Origin: Armatimonadota bacterium
GTDB taxonomy: Bacteria; Armatimonadota; Fimbriimonadia; Fimbriimonadales; Fimbriimonadaceae
NCBI GenBank assembly: GCA_022563855.1
Contig: JADFMN010000003.1
Span: forward strand, 186,001-250,000
Direction of reading: 5' to 3'
Length of the DNA stretch: 64,000 nt
Made by a program: the position numbers and the translations under genes. Shown here piece by piece: positions 25,910 through 35,462 of the stretch. The notes below the pieces were generated by a model. That model worked only from the letters and a program-made list of their open reading frames with translations. It was not told the DNA's origin and did no database searches. Each line of letters starts with the position of its first letter. Position 1 is the first letter of the stretch.

Positions 25910-26467
25910 TCAGATGGTCATCAACTCTTCGTCTTTCTTCTTTTGCAGCTCGTGCGTTTGCTCGATGAACTTGTCCGTGAGGGTCTGAATCTCCTTTTCC
26001 AGCCTCTTGCGATCGTCTTCGCTCAGATCCGTCTCCTCTTCCAGCGTCTTGAGAGAGTCCAGGCCGTCCCTGCGTGCGTGCCGCACTGATACACAGCCAT
26101 CTTCCGTCCTTGTGTGGACCTGCTTGACAAGCAGCTTGCGGCGGTCTTCAGTCATCTCAGGAAATATGAGGCGAATCACGTTGCCGTCGTTGTTCGGGTT
26201 GACGTCGAGGTCGCTGTTGATGATCGCCTTCTCGATCGCCGGAATCAGGCTCTTATCGTACGGCGAGATCATCAGTTGCCTTGGCTCCGGCACGCTGACG
26301 CTACCGACCTGCGGGATCGGGGTCTGAACGCCGTAGTAGTCGACCATGATCACCTCCAGCGCTAACGGATTGGCCCGCCCTGTTCTGATCCTGGCAAAAT
26401 CGTGCTGTGTCGCGTCGAGCGCCCTTTTCATTTGCGCGTCCACCGCTTTTACGATTTCATGTGTCAT
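25910..26467 (-). CDS. frr: Ribosome recycling factor
   Basis: Splits the post-termination ribosome together with EF-G. 185 residues, all helix and small domain as usual: RIRTGRANPLALEVIMVDYYG, TPIPQVGSVSVPEPRQLMI, NDGNVIRLIFPEMTEDRRK. AGGAG lies within the last codons of pyrH, and the ATG starts one base after the pyrH stop, so the two are translationally linked. Confidence 0.96.
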   Translation of the reverse strand: MTHEIVKAVDAQMKRALDATQHDFARIRTGRANPLALEVIMVDYYGVQTPIPQVGSVSVPEPRQLMISPYDKSLIPAIEKAIINSDLDVNPNNDGNVIRLIFPEMTEDRRKLLVKQVHTRTEDGCVSVRHARRDGLDSLKTLEEETDLSEDDRKRLEKEIQTLTDKFIEQTHELQKKKDEELMTI

Positions 26468-26468
26468 T

Positions 26469-27206
26469 TTAATCGACTCCTACGTAGGTCCCGACAGGCT
26501 CTCCGGTGACGGCCTTTTGAATGCCACCGGTCGACGACAAGTCTAACACGATGACCGGAAGTCTGTTCTCCCTGCACATCGTAAACGCCGTCTGATCCAT
26601 GACCGCGAGGCGCTTGCTGATCGCGTCCTCGTAGGTCAGCCTCTCGTACTTGACGGCCTTATCGTACTTCTTAGGGTCTTTGTCGTAGACGCCGTCTACT
26701 TTGGTGGCTTTGATCAAGCAGCCTGCGCCGATCTCCAGCGCTCGCAAGACCGCGGCGGTGTCGGTAGAAAAGTACGGGTTCCCGGTCCCGCCCGCAAACA
26801 CGACGACGCGGTCATGTTCCAAATGTCGGATCGCGCGCCTTCTGATGAACGGCTCGCAAACCTCGTCGATGCTGATCGCGCTCTGCACCCGCGTTTGGAT
26901 GCCGTGCCGCTCTATCGCTGCCTGCAGCGCGAGGGCGTTCATGATCGTGCCGAGCATTCCCATGTGATCTGCGACCGTGCGATCCAAGTCACCGGCTGCG
27001 CTGAATACGTCTCCTCGGATGAAGTTCCCACCTCCGACGACGACGGCGAGCTGCACCCCAAGATCCCGCACGGCAACGATCTCCGTCGCGACGTAATCGA
27101 GCGTGTCCGTGTCCAGACCAAACCCCTGATCGCCAGAGAGCGCCTCGCCGCTGATCTTCAGCAGTATTCGCGGGTATTGAACTGATTCGTGCATGCGGTT
27201 AATCAT
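26469..27206 (-). CDS. pyrH: UMP kinase
   Basis: Phosphorylates UMP to UDP; hexameric bacterial enzyme of the amino acid kinase fold. RILLKISGEALSG near the start, VVVGGGNFIRG, DRTVADHMGMLGTIMNALAL and VVFAGGTGNPYFSTDTAAVLRA are diagnostic. The start is uncertain: ATG at 27206 (MINRMHESV) overlaps tsf by 8 bases, ATG at 27194 (MHESV) would not overlap; the TTG at 27224 is unlikely. None has a good ribosome binding site, which fits coupling to tsf. Confidence 0.94.
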   Translation of the reverse strand: MINRMHESVQYPRILLKISGEALSGDQGFGLDTDTLDYVATEIVAVRDLGVQLAVVVGGGNFIRGDVFSAAGDLDRTVADHMGMLGTIMNALALQAAIERHGIQTRVQSAISIDEVCEPFIRRRAIRHLEHDRVVVFAGGTGNPYFSTDTAAVLRALEIGAGCLIKATKVDGVYDKDPKKYDKAVKYERLTYEDAISKRLAVMDQTAFTMCRENRLPVIVLDLSSTGGIQKAVTGEPVGTYVGVD

Positions 27207-28056
27207 CTGCTCGGGAGGCGCCAACAGCGAGGTGCCGATACGCCCGAACGGTGATGCCGGCCTCCTTCGCGTAATCGCCGACCTTCATCTTTGCGTTTGA
27301 GTAAAGCGGCTGATCGAGCAGGACCTTCGTTTGGTAGTACTCCTTGTTCACTCGGCCCAGCGCGATCTTCTCGGCGATGTCCACCGGCTTGCCGTCGTTG
27401 ACCGCTCTCTGCTTCTCGATCTCGATCTCCTTTGCAATAACGTCTTGCGGAACTTCCTCTCGCGTTAGGAAGTTCGGCGGGAACGCGACGACCTGGATCG
27501 CGACATGGAACGCGGCGTCTGCGCCATCCCCGGCGTATTCGATGAAGGATGCGGCCTTTCCCGTGTTCGTGTGGTTGTAGATCGAGAGCTTGTTTCCGTC
27601 GGACGCGCGGGCTACGACCGCCGTTGCGAGGCGGATGTTCTCGCGAATCTTTGCGACGGCGTCGGTGATGTGATCCCCGAGCGACTTGCCGTTGACGATC
27701 GTGTCAGCAGCGACCTCGACTGTCTCTCCAGGACTTGCATCGGCAGAGGCCATCAGGCCTCCGACCAGGTCCGACACCAGCTTCTTGAAGTCCTCGTTGC
27801 GCGCCACGAAGTCCGTCTCGCACTCTACGACGAGCCCCGCGACTTTAGTGCCGTCATCGCTGATTGCCGTTAGCGCGATACCCTCAGAGGTGCTGCGATC
27901 TGCGCGCTTCGCTGCTTGCGCCTGGCCTTTCTCGCGCAAGATGTCCTTCGCTCGGTCGAAGTCTCCGTCGGATTCGACAAGGGCCTTCTTGCACTCCATC
28001 ATCGGAGCGTCAGTTTCCTCTCGCAGTTTCTTTACGAGTTTGGCGTCAATGCTCAA
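27199..28056 (-). CDS. tsf: Elongation factor Ts
   Basis: Nucleotide exchange factor for EF-Tu. KLVKKLREETDAPMMECKKALVESDGDFDRA is the N-terminal UBA-like signature, and ECETDFVARNEDF is the core contact segment. 285 residues, standard. The start is a TTG at 28054-28056 with a perfect AAAGGAGG about ten bases before it; the rpsB stop codon TAA runs into this ribosome binding site. No ATG is available nearby. Confidence 0.96.
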   Translation of the reverse strand: MSIDAKLVKKLREETDAPMMECKKALVESDGDFDRAKDILREKGQAQAAKRADRSTSEGIALTAISDDGTKVAGLVVECETDFVARNEDFKKLVSDLVGGLMASADASPGETVEVAADTIVNGKSLGDHITDAVAKIRENIRLATAVVARASDGNKLSIYNHTNTGKAASFIEYAGDGADAAFHVAIQVVAFPPNFLTREEVPQDVIAKEIEIEKQRAVNDGKPVDIAEKIALGRVNKEYYQTKVLLDQPLYSNAKMKVGDYAKEAGITVRAYRHLAVGASRADD

Positions 28057-28071
28057 TGCTTATGACCTCCT

Positions 28072-29031
28072 TTAGGACTCCGATGTCTCGGCCGAAGCTA
28101 CCTCGGCAGGCTCAGGCTTAGCCTCGTCTGCCGGCGCTTCCGGGGCGTCCGGCGCCGTTGCTAGCTTTGGAGGTGCAGGCGGCTCTTCGGTGGCAGCAGG
28201 CGGCTCGGAAGGTTTCTCTGGGCTGTCTTCGGTAAAAGACTTCATGAACTCCTGTTCGACCTCGCCGAACTGCACAGGCGCGCCCTCGTCGACGGGCTCA
28301 TCTGTGCGCTCTTCGGTTGCAGGCTCCTCATCGCGCTCGCCAGCCTCGGAGTACGGCTTGACTTCTAGGATCGCGTCGCAGAACTTCTGCGTCACTAGCT
28401 TGATCGCGCGGATCGCGTCGTCGTTTCCGGGGATCACGTAGTCCGCCATGCCTGGATCGCAGTTTGTATCGACGATCGCGACCACGGGGATCTTGAGGCG
28501 GCGCGCTTCTTTAACTGCGATCGCCTCCTTTGTCACGTCGACTACGAACATCACGTTTGGCGGCTCGTGCATTTCGCGAATCCCCTCTAGATACCGATTC
28601 AGTTTCGCGCGCTCCTTCCGGCGCAGCAGAGCCTCTTTCTTTGGCAGTCGCTCAAAGTAGCCTTCGGTCTCCATTCGATCGAGCTCCTTCAGTCGGCCGA
28701 TGCGCTGCTGGATCGTATCCCAGTTGGTGAGCATGCCGCCAAGCCACCGCTCGGTAACGAAGAACTGGCCGGACCGCTCGGCGGCCTCGCGCACCGCCGC
28801 CTGGGCCTGTTTCTTGGTGCCGACGAACAGCACGGTTCCGCCGTCGGCGACTATCTGCTGAACGAACTTGAGAGCCTCTTCGAAGAGCTTGATCGTTTGA
28901 TGAAGATCGAGGATGTAGATGCCGTTGCGAGCGCCGTAGATGTACTTTTTCATCTTCGGATTCCAGCGCCTCGTCTGGTGCCCGAAATGTACGCCCGCCT
29001 CAAGCAGCTCTTTCATGCTGGGTGGAGTCAT
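28072..29031 (-). CDS. rpsB: 30S ribosomal protein S2 with long acidic tail
   Basis: Core S2 spans residues 1-225: [41 protein letters not shown] and [10 protein letters not shown]. After that come about 90 residues rich in Glu, Pro and Ala ([17 protein letters not shown]..., [18 protein letters not shown]), much longer than in E. coli and probably disordered. Tails of this kind occur in S2 of several phyla. It heads the rpsB-tsf-pyrH-frr-uppS operon. Confidence 0.96.
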   Translation of the reverse strand: MTPPSMKELLEAGVHFGHQTRRWNPKMKKYIYGARNGIYILDLHQTIKLFEEALKFVQQIVADGGTVLFVGTKKQAQAAVREAAERSGQFFVTERWLGGMLTNWDTIQQRIGRLKELDRMETEGYFERLPKKEALLRRKERAKLNRYLEGIREMHEPPNVMFVVDVTKEAIAVKEARRLKIPVVAIVDTNCDPGMADYVIPGNDDAIRAIKLVTQKFCDAILEVKPYSEAGERDEEPATEERTDEPVDEGAPVQFGEVEQEFMKSFTEDSPEKPSEPPAATEEPPAPPKLATAPDAPEAPADEAKPEPAEVASAETSES

Positions 29032-29148
29032 TATGTTTTTTTGGGTTCTTCCTCCGACCGCGACTGATTCGCCGCCAACCCCATCGTTCTGGGGACCCAG
29101 TGGCGAGCCGCGACCGTGTGTATTTCACGCCTTTCGGCACGAACCGAG

Positions 29149-29154
29149 ATTATA
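29149..29154 (-). promoter_or_regulatory. -10 element of the rpsB operon, with leader hairpin
   Basis: A perfect TATAAT on the minus strand gives a leader of about 110 bases before rpsB. No TTGACA-like -35 is seen. The leader contains the hairpin CCCCA/TGGGG at 29079-29094. S2 is known to repress its own mRNA in E. coli, so the leader is a plausible control site, but nothing here proves it. Confidence 0.45.
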
Positions 29155-29190
29155 CCGCTGGCGTCGTTCGATCTGGGCCGGGCAGGGCTA

Positions 29191-29607
29191 TCAGTAAATC
29201 GAGTACGCGTCCCAAGTAGGCTCTTCCCGAACCCGGAGGGCGCACATCTGTCCGACGTGGTAGGCGTCGTGCAGCATCAGGTATTGCGTGGCGGCCTCTG
29301 GCGCCTTTTCTGGGTCGCCGCTGAGAATGGCCTCCACTGCCAGCTGCCTCTCCGTCCGCATCGCCTGCAACAGCTCGGAAGGGTCGCTCCCCTCCAGCTT
29401 GTACGAGCCCCACTCGTGGTCCTCTCCTGACATGTGCTTTCTGGCGGCCGCATACGCTTCTGCGAGATGGTGGATCGTCTCGCCGGGTGTCATACAGCCC
29501 TCGCTGGTCTTGCGATCCCACAGGCCGTCTGGCAGGGAATCAAAAGCGGCGTCCACCTGCTTCGCGCAGGTCTCCATTTGGTACTTGAGTACCTCTCTCA
29601 CGTCCAT
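29191..29607 (-). CDS. DinB-like four-helix protein
   Basis: 138-residue protein of the DinB/YfiT superfamily. The ATG at 29605-29607 gives MDVREVLKYQMETCAKQVDA; the longer open frame upstream is a shadow. Histidines that bind metal in this fold are visible in ETIHHLAEAY (middle helix) and MLHDAYHVGQMCALR (last helix), with the spacing expected of thiol S-transferase or related metal sites. Substrate unknown. It is divergent from the next methyltransferase gene. Confidence 0.82.
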   Translation of the reverse strand: MDVREVLKYQMETCAKQVDAAFDSLPDGLWDRKTSEGCMTPGETIHHLAEAYAAARKHMSGEDHEWGSYKLEGSDPSELLQAMRTERQLAVEAILSGDPEKAPEAATQYLMLHDAYHVGQMCALRVREEPTWDAYSIY

Positions 29608-29675
29608 ACTGGAATCATACTCGGCGGGAGCTCGGCGGCTAGTATCACAATCCTGCTTAAATAGTGCGGACGACG

Positions 29676-30398
29676 ATGGTGAACGGTTGGGAATCTTCGG
29701 CAAAGGCCTGGACCGACTTCGTTGACTGCGGCGACGCCAACAGGGAGCACGTGCTCGACCCGGCGATGTTGTCTCTCGCCGGGGACGTGAGCGGTGCCAG
29801 AGTCCTCGACGTTGGTTGCGGCGAAGGTCGCTTTTGTCGCCTGCTGTCTGACCGGGGGGCGCGGACGGTCGGGCTGGACCCAACGGTTGAGTTGCTGGAC
29901 GAGGCAGCCAGCCGGCATCCATCTGGCGATTACGCGATAGGGAGCGGGGAGTCTCTGCCTTTCCGAGACTCGAGTTTCGATCTCGTCGTTTCGTACGTCT
30001 CGCTGTGCGACATCGAGGATTATCGGGCAGCGATTGCCGAAATGGCGCGCGTACTATCGACCGATGGTCGGCTGCTCGTCGCCGCGCACAACCCGTTTGT
30101 GTCTTCCTGCATGTGCGCTTGGCACAAGGACGAGCGGGGCAACAAGCTCCACATGCCGGTCGACAACTACGTGGAGGAGTCGAGCGCGCGAGCCAAGTGG
30201 CGTGGCATCGACATCGTCAACTACCATCGGTCGATGGAGGCGTACATGCAGGCCTTTCTCGATGCAAACCTGACGCTCGAAAGTTTCGCCGAGCCGCTGC
30301 CGAGCGCAGAGTCGATCGAAGAAATTCCGTGGCTCGTCGAGTACCTGCGAGTGCCGACGTTCATGACGATGGCGTGGAGGGCGCGTGGACGGCGCTGA
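29676..30398 (+). CDS. Class I SAM-dependent methyltransferase
   Basis: About 240 residues. Motif I VLDVGCGEGRFCRLL, an acidic residue at the end of strand 2 in GLDPTVELLDEA, and motif IV SFDLVVSYVSLCDIEDY fit the UbiE/Methyltransf_11 group. The methylated substrate is not evident. The start could also be GTG at 29664. Its stop overlaps the aat start by 14 bases, so the two are coupled, which is not a conserved pairing known to me. Confidence 0.85.
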   Translation: MVNGWESSAKAWTDFVDCGDANREHVLDPAMLSLAGDVSGARVLDVGCGEGRFCRLLSDRGARTVGLDPTVELLDEAASRHPSGDYAIGSGESLPFRDSSFDLVVSYVSLCDIEDYRAAIAEMARVLSTDGRLLVAAHNPFVSSCMCAWHKDERGNKLHMPVDNYVEESSARAKWRGIDIVNYHRSMEAYMQAFLDANLTLESFAEPLPSAESIEEIPWLVEYLRVPTFMTMAWRARGRR

Positions 30399-30993
30399 TC
30401 TCGATACCGAGATGATCAGGACCGGCTACGAGCAGGGGCTGTTTCCGATGACCGTCGACGAGGAGAGCGACGTCGTCGAGTGGTTCTATCCGCAAGAGCG
30501 CGCGCTGTTGCCGATAACGGGAATCCGTGTTTCGAAATCTCTCAAACGTGTGATCAAGAGCGAGAGATTCGAGGTCCGGTTTGACACCGATTTTGCCGAA
30601 GTGATGCGCTCGTGCATGAGGCCGGGCGACAACTGGATCAGCGAGGAGTTCGTTCGCGTGTACACCGAGATCTTTGAGGAGGGGTGGGCTCACTGCAGCG
30701 AGTGCTGGGTGGGCGATGAACTGGTCGGCGGGGTCTACGGTCTGGCGATCGGCTCTTGCTTTTGCGCGGAGTCGATGTTCTTTGAGCGGACTGATGCGAG
30801 CAAAGTAGCGCTGTGGGCGCTGGTCAATAGGTGCCGGGAGCTAGGCTTCACGCAGTTTGACGCCCAGATCATGAACCCGCATCTCGCGTCGCTCGGCGCA
30901 TACGAAGTCCCTCACGAGGAGTACATGGCTCTTCTGCAGGACGCACTGACGCGGTCGACTAAGTGGTCTCTTCCGGCTCGCTCAAGTATTTAG
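30385..30993 (+). CDS. aat: Leucyl/phenylalanyl-tRNA-protein transferase
   Basis: N-end rule enzyme that adds Leu or Phe to proteins starting with Lys or Arg. The 202-residue protein keeps GYEQGLFPM, WFYPQERALLP, NWISEEFVRVYTEI, VGGVYGLAIG and SMFFERTDASKVAL. GTG start, inside the end of the methyltransferase gene. Its last 35 bases overlap the convergent TrmH-family gene. Length and motifs indicate an intact enzyme. Confidence 0.93.
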   Translation: MDGADLDTEMIRTGYEQGLFPMTVDEESDVVEWFYPQERALLPITGIRVSKSLKRVIKSERFEVRFDTDFAEVMRSCMRPGDNWISEEFVRVYTEIFEEGWAHCSECWVGDELVGGVYGLAIGSCFCAESMFFERTDASKVALWALVNRCRELGFTQFDAQIMNPHLASLGAYEVPHEEYMALLQDALTRSTKWSLPARSSI

Positions 30994-31624
30994 CGGTATC
31001 CAGTCCGAGCAGATGGCGACTGGCGTTGCGAACGGGCTCAAACTCCGGGTTCTGTTCAGCGTACGCGCCCACTGCATGGTAGACGGCGATCGCTGCCGCC
31101 TGGCCGACGTTGAGCGACGTGACCAGCCCGTAAAGCGGCATGGCCACTGTCACGTCGCACAGCTCATGAACTTCGTCAGGGACTCCGGTTAGTTCTTCGC
31201 CGAGAACGATTGCCGCAGGGAACTTCCACTCTGCTTTTTGCAGAGGTAACGCGTCCTCGTCCAGAGACATGCAGTACACGCGATGCCCGCTGGCCTTCAC
31301 TCGCCGAATCGCGTCGACAGCAGGCTCCAATCTGTACGGCTGCCAGAAGTGCGCTCCGGTCGTTCCTGCCAAATCGTAACGGTTGTCGCTCTCTGTCTCG
31401 AAGTAAACGTGCTCTAGACGGAACGCCTCGGCCAATCGCAAGAGCCCGCCGTGGTTGATCGCCTTTCCCATCGGGCAGCAGATCAGGACAAGCGGAGTGC
31501 GAGGAATTGACCCGTACGCGGCTCGCAGTCCCGGCTCGTGCGGCTCCCGGCCCGACTGTGCCATCGCGTCGCTTAGATTCTGCATCATACGTTCTTCGCG
31601 CTGCCTGCGCCGCAAGTACCTCAT
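30959..31624 (-). CDS. TrmH/SpoU-family RNA methyltransferase
   Basis: SPOUT-fold 2'-O-methyltransferase of about 221 residues. Motif 1 NHGGLLRLAEAF, motif 2 IVLGEELTGVPDEV and motif 3 MPLYGLVTSLNVGQAAAIAV are all recognisable and form the trefoil-knot SAM site, although the motif 1 Arg lies in LLRLAE and the usual serine-rich motif 3 is altered (GLVTSLNVGQ). It probably starts at the ATG 31622-31624; the open frame runs farther up. The RNA target (tRNA G18 or rRNA) is unknown. Confidence 0.82.
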   Translation of the reverse strand: MRYLRRRQREERMMQNLSDAMAQSGREPHEPGLRAAYGSIPRTPLVLICCPMGKAINHGGLLRLAEAFRLEHVYFETESDNRYDLAGTTGAHFWQPYRLEPAVDAIRRVKASGHRVYCMSLDEDALPLQKAEWKFPAAIVLGEELTGVPDEVHELCDVTVAMPLYGLVTSLNVGQAAAIAVYHAVGAYAEQNPEFEPVRNASRHLLGLDTAKYLSEPEETT

Positions 31625-31713
31625 CAGAAACCTGGCAAATGTCCTCGGACGACCCCTCCAACCTACCCCGACAATACAGTCTGAGCCCAAGCAACGGGCC
31701 AACGGACGTAAGG

Positions 31714-31917
31714 ATGGCAGAAAGAAACCTCAAAGTTGTCAGGTTGCTCGAGCCCGACCTCTGTTTGGAGTGTCGGTTTGCCGACATGGCAGAGGTAGAA
31801 ATGGAGGACGGCACCGTGCAGCGCATGGTGCACTGCCGACGGCTCGACTGCGACAACTGGGACTACAGCAGCGCCGAGCCCGCCAAGAGCGTCCGCACGG
31901 AAGACGAAGCCGCCTAG
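31714..31917 (+). CDS. Small Cys-rich protein, possible zinc binding
   Basis: 67 residues: MAERNLKVVRLLEPDLCLEC, then RFADMAEVEMEDGTVQRMVH and CRRLDCDNWDY. Two cysteine pairs (CLEC and CRRLDC) about 25 residues apart make a plausible zinc ribbon. AAGG lies directly before the ATG; an ATG at 31639 would add 25 residues without obvious character. Function not known. It precedes a phosphoesterase gene on the same strand by 53 bases. Confidence 0.6.
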   Translation: MAERNLKVVRLLEPDLCLECRFADMAEVEMEDGTVQRMVHCRRLDCDNWDYSSAEPAKSVRTEDEAA

Positions 31918-31970
31918 GGGCTTTTTGGCGCTCCTGAAACGAACTCTCCGCTGCCAGCGTTGAAACCCAT

Positions 31971-32816
31971 GTGAGGAAGCTGACGAGGCGACAGGTAATA
32001 CGGGGGGGAATCGGCCTAGCCGGCAGTCTACTGATAGGAGACGCGTTCTTCGTCGAGCCGAGGTGGATCGCTGTCCGGCGCTTGACGTACCGGGTGAAAG
32101 GGCTTCCTGAGGCGTTCAGAGGGTATCGGATCGGACTTTTTTCAGACGTGCACTTCCCGAGAGACATCTCAAAGTCGCACATCCAACGGGCGTGCACGAT
32201 GCTGATGGAGCAGAAGCCAGACCTCGTGGTCGTGACCGGCGATTTCGTCGATGGAAAGACCGTTTCGAGCGTGCCTTCGCTGCGCGGGCTTTACGACGCG
32301 CTCGACTCGGCGCCGGACGGGGTGTACGGGGTGCTGGGGAATCACGACTACTGGCTCGATGCCGAGGGTACGCGAAAGGAGCTTGCGAACTCGACTCCGA
32401 TCGTTCTCATCGATGACACCCATGTTCTGATCGAGAGGGATGGCGAGGTCTTCGCCCTCGGGGGCATTGATGATCTTTGGAACGGCGTGATCGACGTCGT
32501 CACGACGTTTGAGGGCGTCGCACCGGACGTGCCGCGCATTTTGCTTTCTCACAACCCCGACTTTGCCGAAGACTGTCGCGATAAAGTGCGTATCGATCTT
32601 CAGCTCTCCGGCCATACGCACGGTGGGCAATTGTCAGCGCCGTGGGGATGGAATCCGCTGGTGCCGAGCAAGTACGGGGATAAGTTCCGTTACGGATTCA
32701 ACAGGGGGCGGTCGCATATGTGCTTCACAACGGCAGGGATTTGCAGCCTGCGGCACGTGCGCCTGTTCTGCCGGCCCGAGGTCGTCGTGCTTGAGTTGGT
32801 TCCGTCAGAGAGTTGA
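31971..32816 (+). CDS. Tat-exported calcineurin-type metallophosphoesterase
   Basis: 281 residues with a twin-arginine signal (TRRQVIRGG followed by GLAGSLLIGD). All five metal motifs are present: FSDVHFPRD, TGDFVDG, GNHDYW, LLSHNPD and SGHTHGGQ. The layout resembles YkuE/YaeI enzymes, some of which cleave UDP-2,3-diacylglucosamine or dephosphorylate lipids. Export by Tat fits loading of metals in the cytoplasm. GTG start. The last 12 bases overlap trmFO. Confidence 0.9.
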   Translation: MRKLTRRQVIRGGIGLAGSLLIGDAFFVEPRWIAVRRLTYRVKGLPEAFRGYRIGLFSDVHFPRDISKSHIQRACTMLMEQKPDLVVVTGDFVDGKTVSSVPSLRGLYDALDSAPDGVYGVLGNHDYWLDAEGTRKELANSTPIVLIDDTHVLIERDGEVFALGGIDDLWNGVIDVVTTFEGVAPDVPRILLSHNPDFAEDCRDKVRIDLQLSGHTHGGQLSAPWGWNPLVPSKYGDKFRYGFNRGRSHMCFTTAGICSLRHVRLFCRPEVVVLELVPSES

Positions 32817-34235
32817 CGACCATTCGCTGAACGCCTTTCGTGCAGCTTCCAGTTTTTTCTTTCTGCGTTCATCTTTCTTTCTCGGCGCGTCGGGCGGGTC
32901 TGGGAGCAGACCCCAGTTGATGTTCATCGGCGCGAACTCCCTTGGTGTGTCGTCCTGCAAATGCGCGATGAGCGATCCGTAGGCGCAGTTTCTCGGCGGC
33001 GCGATCGGGTCTTGTCCTATTTCTCGGCGTGCGACTGTGATGCCAACGTAGATTCCCATTGCGGCGGATTCGACGTACCCTTCGACACCAGTCAACTGTC
33101 CGGCGACATAGAGGCCGGGGGTGTCGCGAAACTCCAGCCACGGCGTAAGAACTTTGGGCGCCTCGATGTAGGTGTTGCGGTGGATGACGCCGAGCCTCAC
33201 GAACTCCGCCTTCTCCAGGCCCGGGATCATGTGAAGCACGTCTTTCTGCACGCCCCACTTGAGCCGGTTCTGGCAGCCGACGAGCGAGTAGAGCGTTTTT
33301 TCTCTGTTCTCCGGCCTGAGTTGAACGACCGCGTAGGCCCGACCGCCCGTGCGCGGGTCTGTCAGGCCGACCGGCTTGAAGTTTCCAAACCTTAAGGAGT
33401 CGTGGCCCTTGCTCGCGATCTCCTCGATCGGCTTGCAGCTCTCGAAGTACTTCGCCTTCTCGAACTCCTTGAGCGGGACTCGATCAGCTTTGATCAGGGC
33501 TTCGACGAACTTGTCGTAGCCGTCTTTGTCGAACGGGCAGTTGAGATAGTCGGCGCCGCCTTTGTCGTAGCGGCTCTGCGCGAAGACGGTGTCAAAGTCG
33601 ATGGTGCTCGCGTCAACGGTTGGGCTCACCGCATCGTAAAAGTAGAGGTGGTCGCGCCCCGTCTTCTCGGCGAGCCAACCGCCGAGCCCCTCGCTTGTCA
33701 GCGGTCCTGTCGCGATGATGAGTGTCCCCCTGTCCCCTCCCCGCTGGGGGAGGGTTAGGGAGGGGGTACGGACAGACGAAGTCCTTTCCGCTTCTCCCAC
33801 GAGAATCGCGTCGCCAGATCCCTCCCCCTTGGGGGAGGCCAGGAGGGGGCCAAGCGCAGCCTCCGCCATCTCCGGCGTGAACTCCTCGCGCACGACCTCG
33901 ATGTTCTCGTGCCCTTCGATGGCTTGCGTTATCGCCTCGGCGTACTTCCCGCGATCGACACAAAGCGCCGAGCCGCCCGGCACCGAGTGTTCTTCTCCGG
34001 TCGGGATGACGAGTGATCCCAGCTCCTTCATCTCGGCTTTGAGTTGACCGGCAGGGGTTTCGGGATCCTGCGACTTGAAACTGTTCGAGCAGACGAGTTC
34101 GGACAGCAGGGAAGTCTCGTGCGCAGGCGTCATCTTGACCGGCCGCATCTCGTAGAGGCGGACCCTGCACCCGCGCTGCGCCGCGGCCCAAGCCGCCTCG
34201 ACACCCGCAAACCCACCACCGACGACTGTAATCAT
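32805..34235 (-). CDS. trmFO: Folate-dependent tRNA m5U54 methyltransferase TrmFO with inserted repeat
   Basis: FAD enzyme making ribothymidine at position 54 with methylenetetrahydrofolate. [21 protein letters not shown] binds [50 protein letters not shown] and [13 protein letters not shown] are family marks. At 476 residues it is about 40 longer than usual. The surplus is one block between [11 protein letters not shown] and [10 protein letters not shown], encoded by two copies of a GC-rich repeat (33726-33851). The frame is preserved, so the protein may still work, the block sitting on a surface loop. The start overlaps leuB as ATGA. Confidence 0.94.
   Translation of the reverse strand: MITVVGGGFAGVEAAWAAAQRGCRVRLYEMRPVKMTPAHETSLLSELVCSNSFKSQDPETPAGQLKAEMKELGSLVIPTGEEHSVPGGSALCVDRGKYAEAITQAIEGHENIEVVREEFTPEMAEAALGPLLASPKGEGSGDAILVGEAERTSSVRTPSLTLPQRGGDRGTLIIATGPLTSEGLGGWLAEKTGRDHLYFYDAVSPTVDASTIDFDTVFAQSRYDKGGADYLNCPFDKDGYDKFVEALIKADRVPLKEFEKAKYFESCKPIEEIASKGHDSLRFGNFKPVGLTDPRTGGRAYAVVQLRPENREKTLYSLVGCQNRLKWGVQKDVLHMIPGLEKAEFVRLGVIHRNTYIEAPKVLTPWLEFRDTPGLYVAGQLTGVEGYVESAAMGIYVGITVARREIGQDPIAPPRNCAYGSLIAHLQDDTPREFAPMNINWGLLPDPPDAPRKKDERRKKKLEAARKAFSEWSSTL
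33726..33851. repeat. GC-rich repeat element inserted in frame in trmFO
   Basis: Two related units in the same orientation, 33734-33766 and 33821-33849, each a palindromic core (CCTCCCC...GGGGAGG) followed by GGGTTAGGGAGGGGG or GGCCAGGAGGGGG. Together with the linker they total about 126 bases, 42 codons. Copies of the same unit lie outside genes at 35398-35418 and 49071-49109, with partial copies at 35998-36031 and 37287-37309. Confidence 0.75.
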
Positions 34236-35302
34236 GCGAGCCGTGCCGCAACAGCGTCGCCCATCTCGGACGTGTTGACTAGTTCAGTTCCTTCTTCCTG
34301 TATGTCGCTTGTCCTCAGCCCGTCCTCCAAGGTTTTCTCGACGGCGTTCTCGATCCGGTCGGCGTTGGCGCTGTCATCGAGCGAGTACCGGAGCATCATG
34401 GCGGCGCTGAGGATCGCGGCTAGGGGGTTTGCCTTGCCCTGGCCTGCGATGTCGGGAGCGCTGCCGTGGATCGGTTCGTAGATGCCGAACTTCCTGTCGC
34501 CTTCTGCCGCGCCGAGGGAGGCGGAAGGGAGAAGACCGAGCGAGCCGGTGATCATCGAAGCTTCGTCGCTGAGGATGTCGCCGAACATGTTCTCAGTGAG
34601 GATCACGTCGAATTGGCCGGGGTCGCGCACGAGCTGCATCGCGCAGTTGTCGACCAGCATGTGGCTGAACTCGATGTCTCTGTTCTGCGCAGCGTGCTCG
34701 TCGACGACCTCGCGCCAGAGGCGGCTGGTCTCGAGCACGTTCGCCTTGTCTACGCTGACGATCCGACGGTCGCGAGCGCGGGCGATGTCGATTGCGACGC
34801 GTGTGATGCGCTCGATCTCGTGGCGCGAGTAGACGAGCGTGTCGATCGCCGTGTTGCCGTCGTCGCGCCGTTCGCGGGGTTTGCCGAAGTAGATGCCGCC
34901 GGTCAGCTCTCTGACAACGACGAGGTCCATTTCGCCCCGGTCTTCCTTTAGTGGGGATGCGTGGAGCAGCGGCTTAAGCGTCTTGGCGGGTCTTATGTTT
35001 GCGAACAACTGTAACTCACCGCGCAGCCGCAACAGCCCGCCGATCTCAGGTCTCTTGTCAAGAGGCTGGACCTTGTCCCACTTCGGCCCTCCGACCGCGC
35101 CCATCAGCGCGGCGTCGGCCTCTTTGCAGAGTGCGAGCGTCTCGTCGGGAAGTGGGTCGCCGGTAGCGTCGTATGCGGCTCCGCCGATCAGCACCTCCTG
35201 GAATTCGAGGTCCGCGCCAACGGCCTTCAGCGCCTTCACAGCTTCGTTCGTTACTTCAGGTCCGATCCCGTCCCCGGGCAGCACTGCGATCATCTTCGGC
35301 AT
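34232..35302 (-). CDS. leuB: 3-isopropylmalate dehydrogenase
   Basis: Third enzyme of leucine synthesis. 356 residues with [20 protein letters not shown], the LeuB-specific [53 protein letters not shown] and [18 protein letters not shown]. This separates it from the isocitrate dehydrogenase at 21086. No leuACD nearby. The stop codon overlaps the trmFO start by four bases, an unusual pairing. Confidence 0.96.
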   Translation of the reverse strand: MPKMIAVLPGDGIGPEVTNEAVKALKAVGADLEFQEVLIGGAAYDATGDPLPDETLALCKEADAALMGAVGGPKWDKVQPLDKRPEIGGLLRLRGELQLFANIRPAKTLKPLLHASPLKEDRGEMDLVVVRELTGGIYFGKPRERRDDGNTAIDTLVYSRHEIERITRVAIDIARARDRRIVSVDKANVLETSRLWREVVDEHAAQNRDIEFSHMLVDNCAMQLVRDPGQFDVILTENMFGDILSDEASMITGSLGLLPSASLGAAEGDRKFGIYEPIHGSAPDIAGQGKANPLAAILSAAMMLRYSLDDSANADRIENAVEKTLEDGLRTSDIQEEGTELVNTSEMGDAVAARLA

Positions 35303-35397
35303 CGGGAGTGATTATGGCAGGGGGCGACGGGCAGGCTGGGGCAGATCAATCCCTGTCACGGCTCTCAGGCATTCGCTTGACAGCGGCCGTCGTAGCC

Positions 35398-35418
35398 GGG
35401 GGAGGCAAGGAGGGGGCC
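35398..35418. repeat. Copy of the trmFO-type GC-rich repeat
   Basis: Matches the unit at 33831-33851 at 20 of 21 positions. It lies in the leuB upstream gap, before a small membrane-anchored gene. Confidence 0.65.
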
Positions 35419-35462
35419 AGGGCAGATGCTCAGTATGTCGATCACCGTTTGTCCCGTATAAT

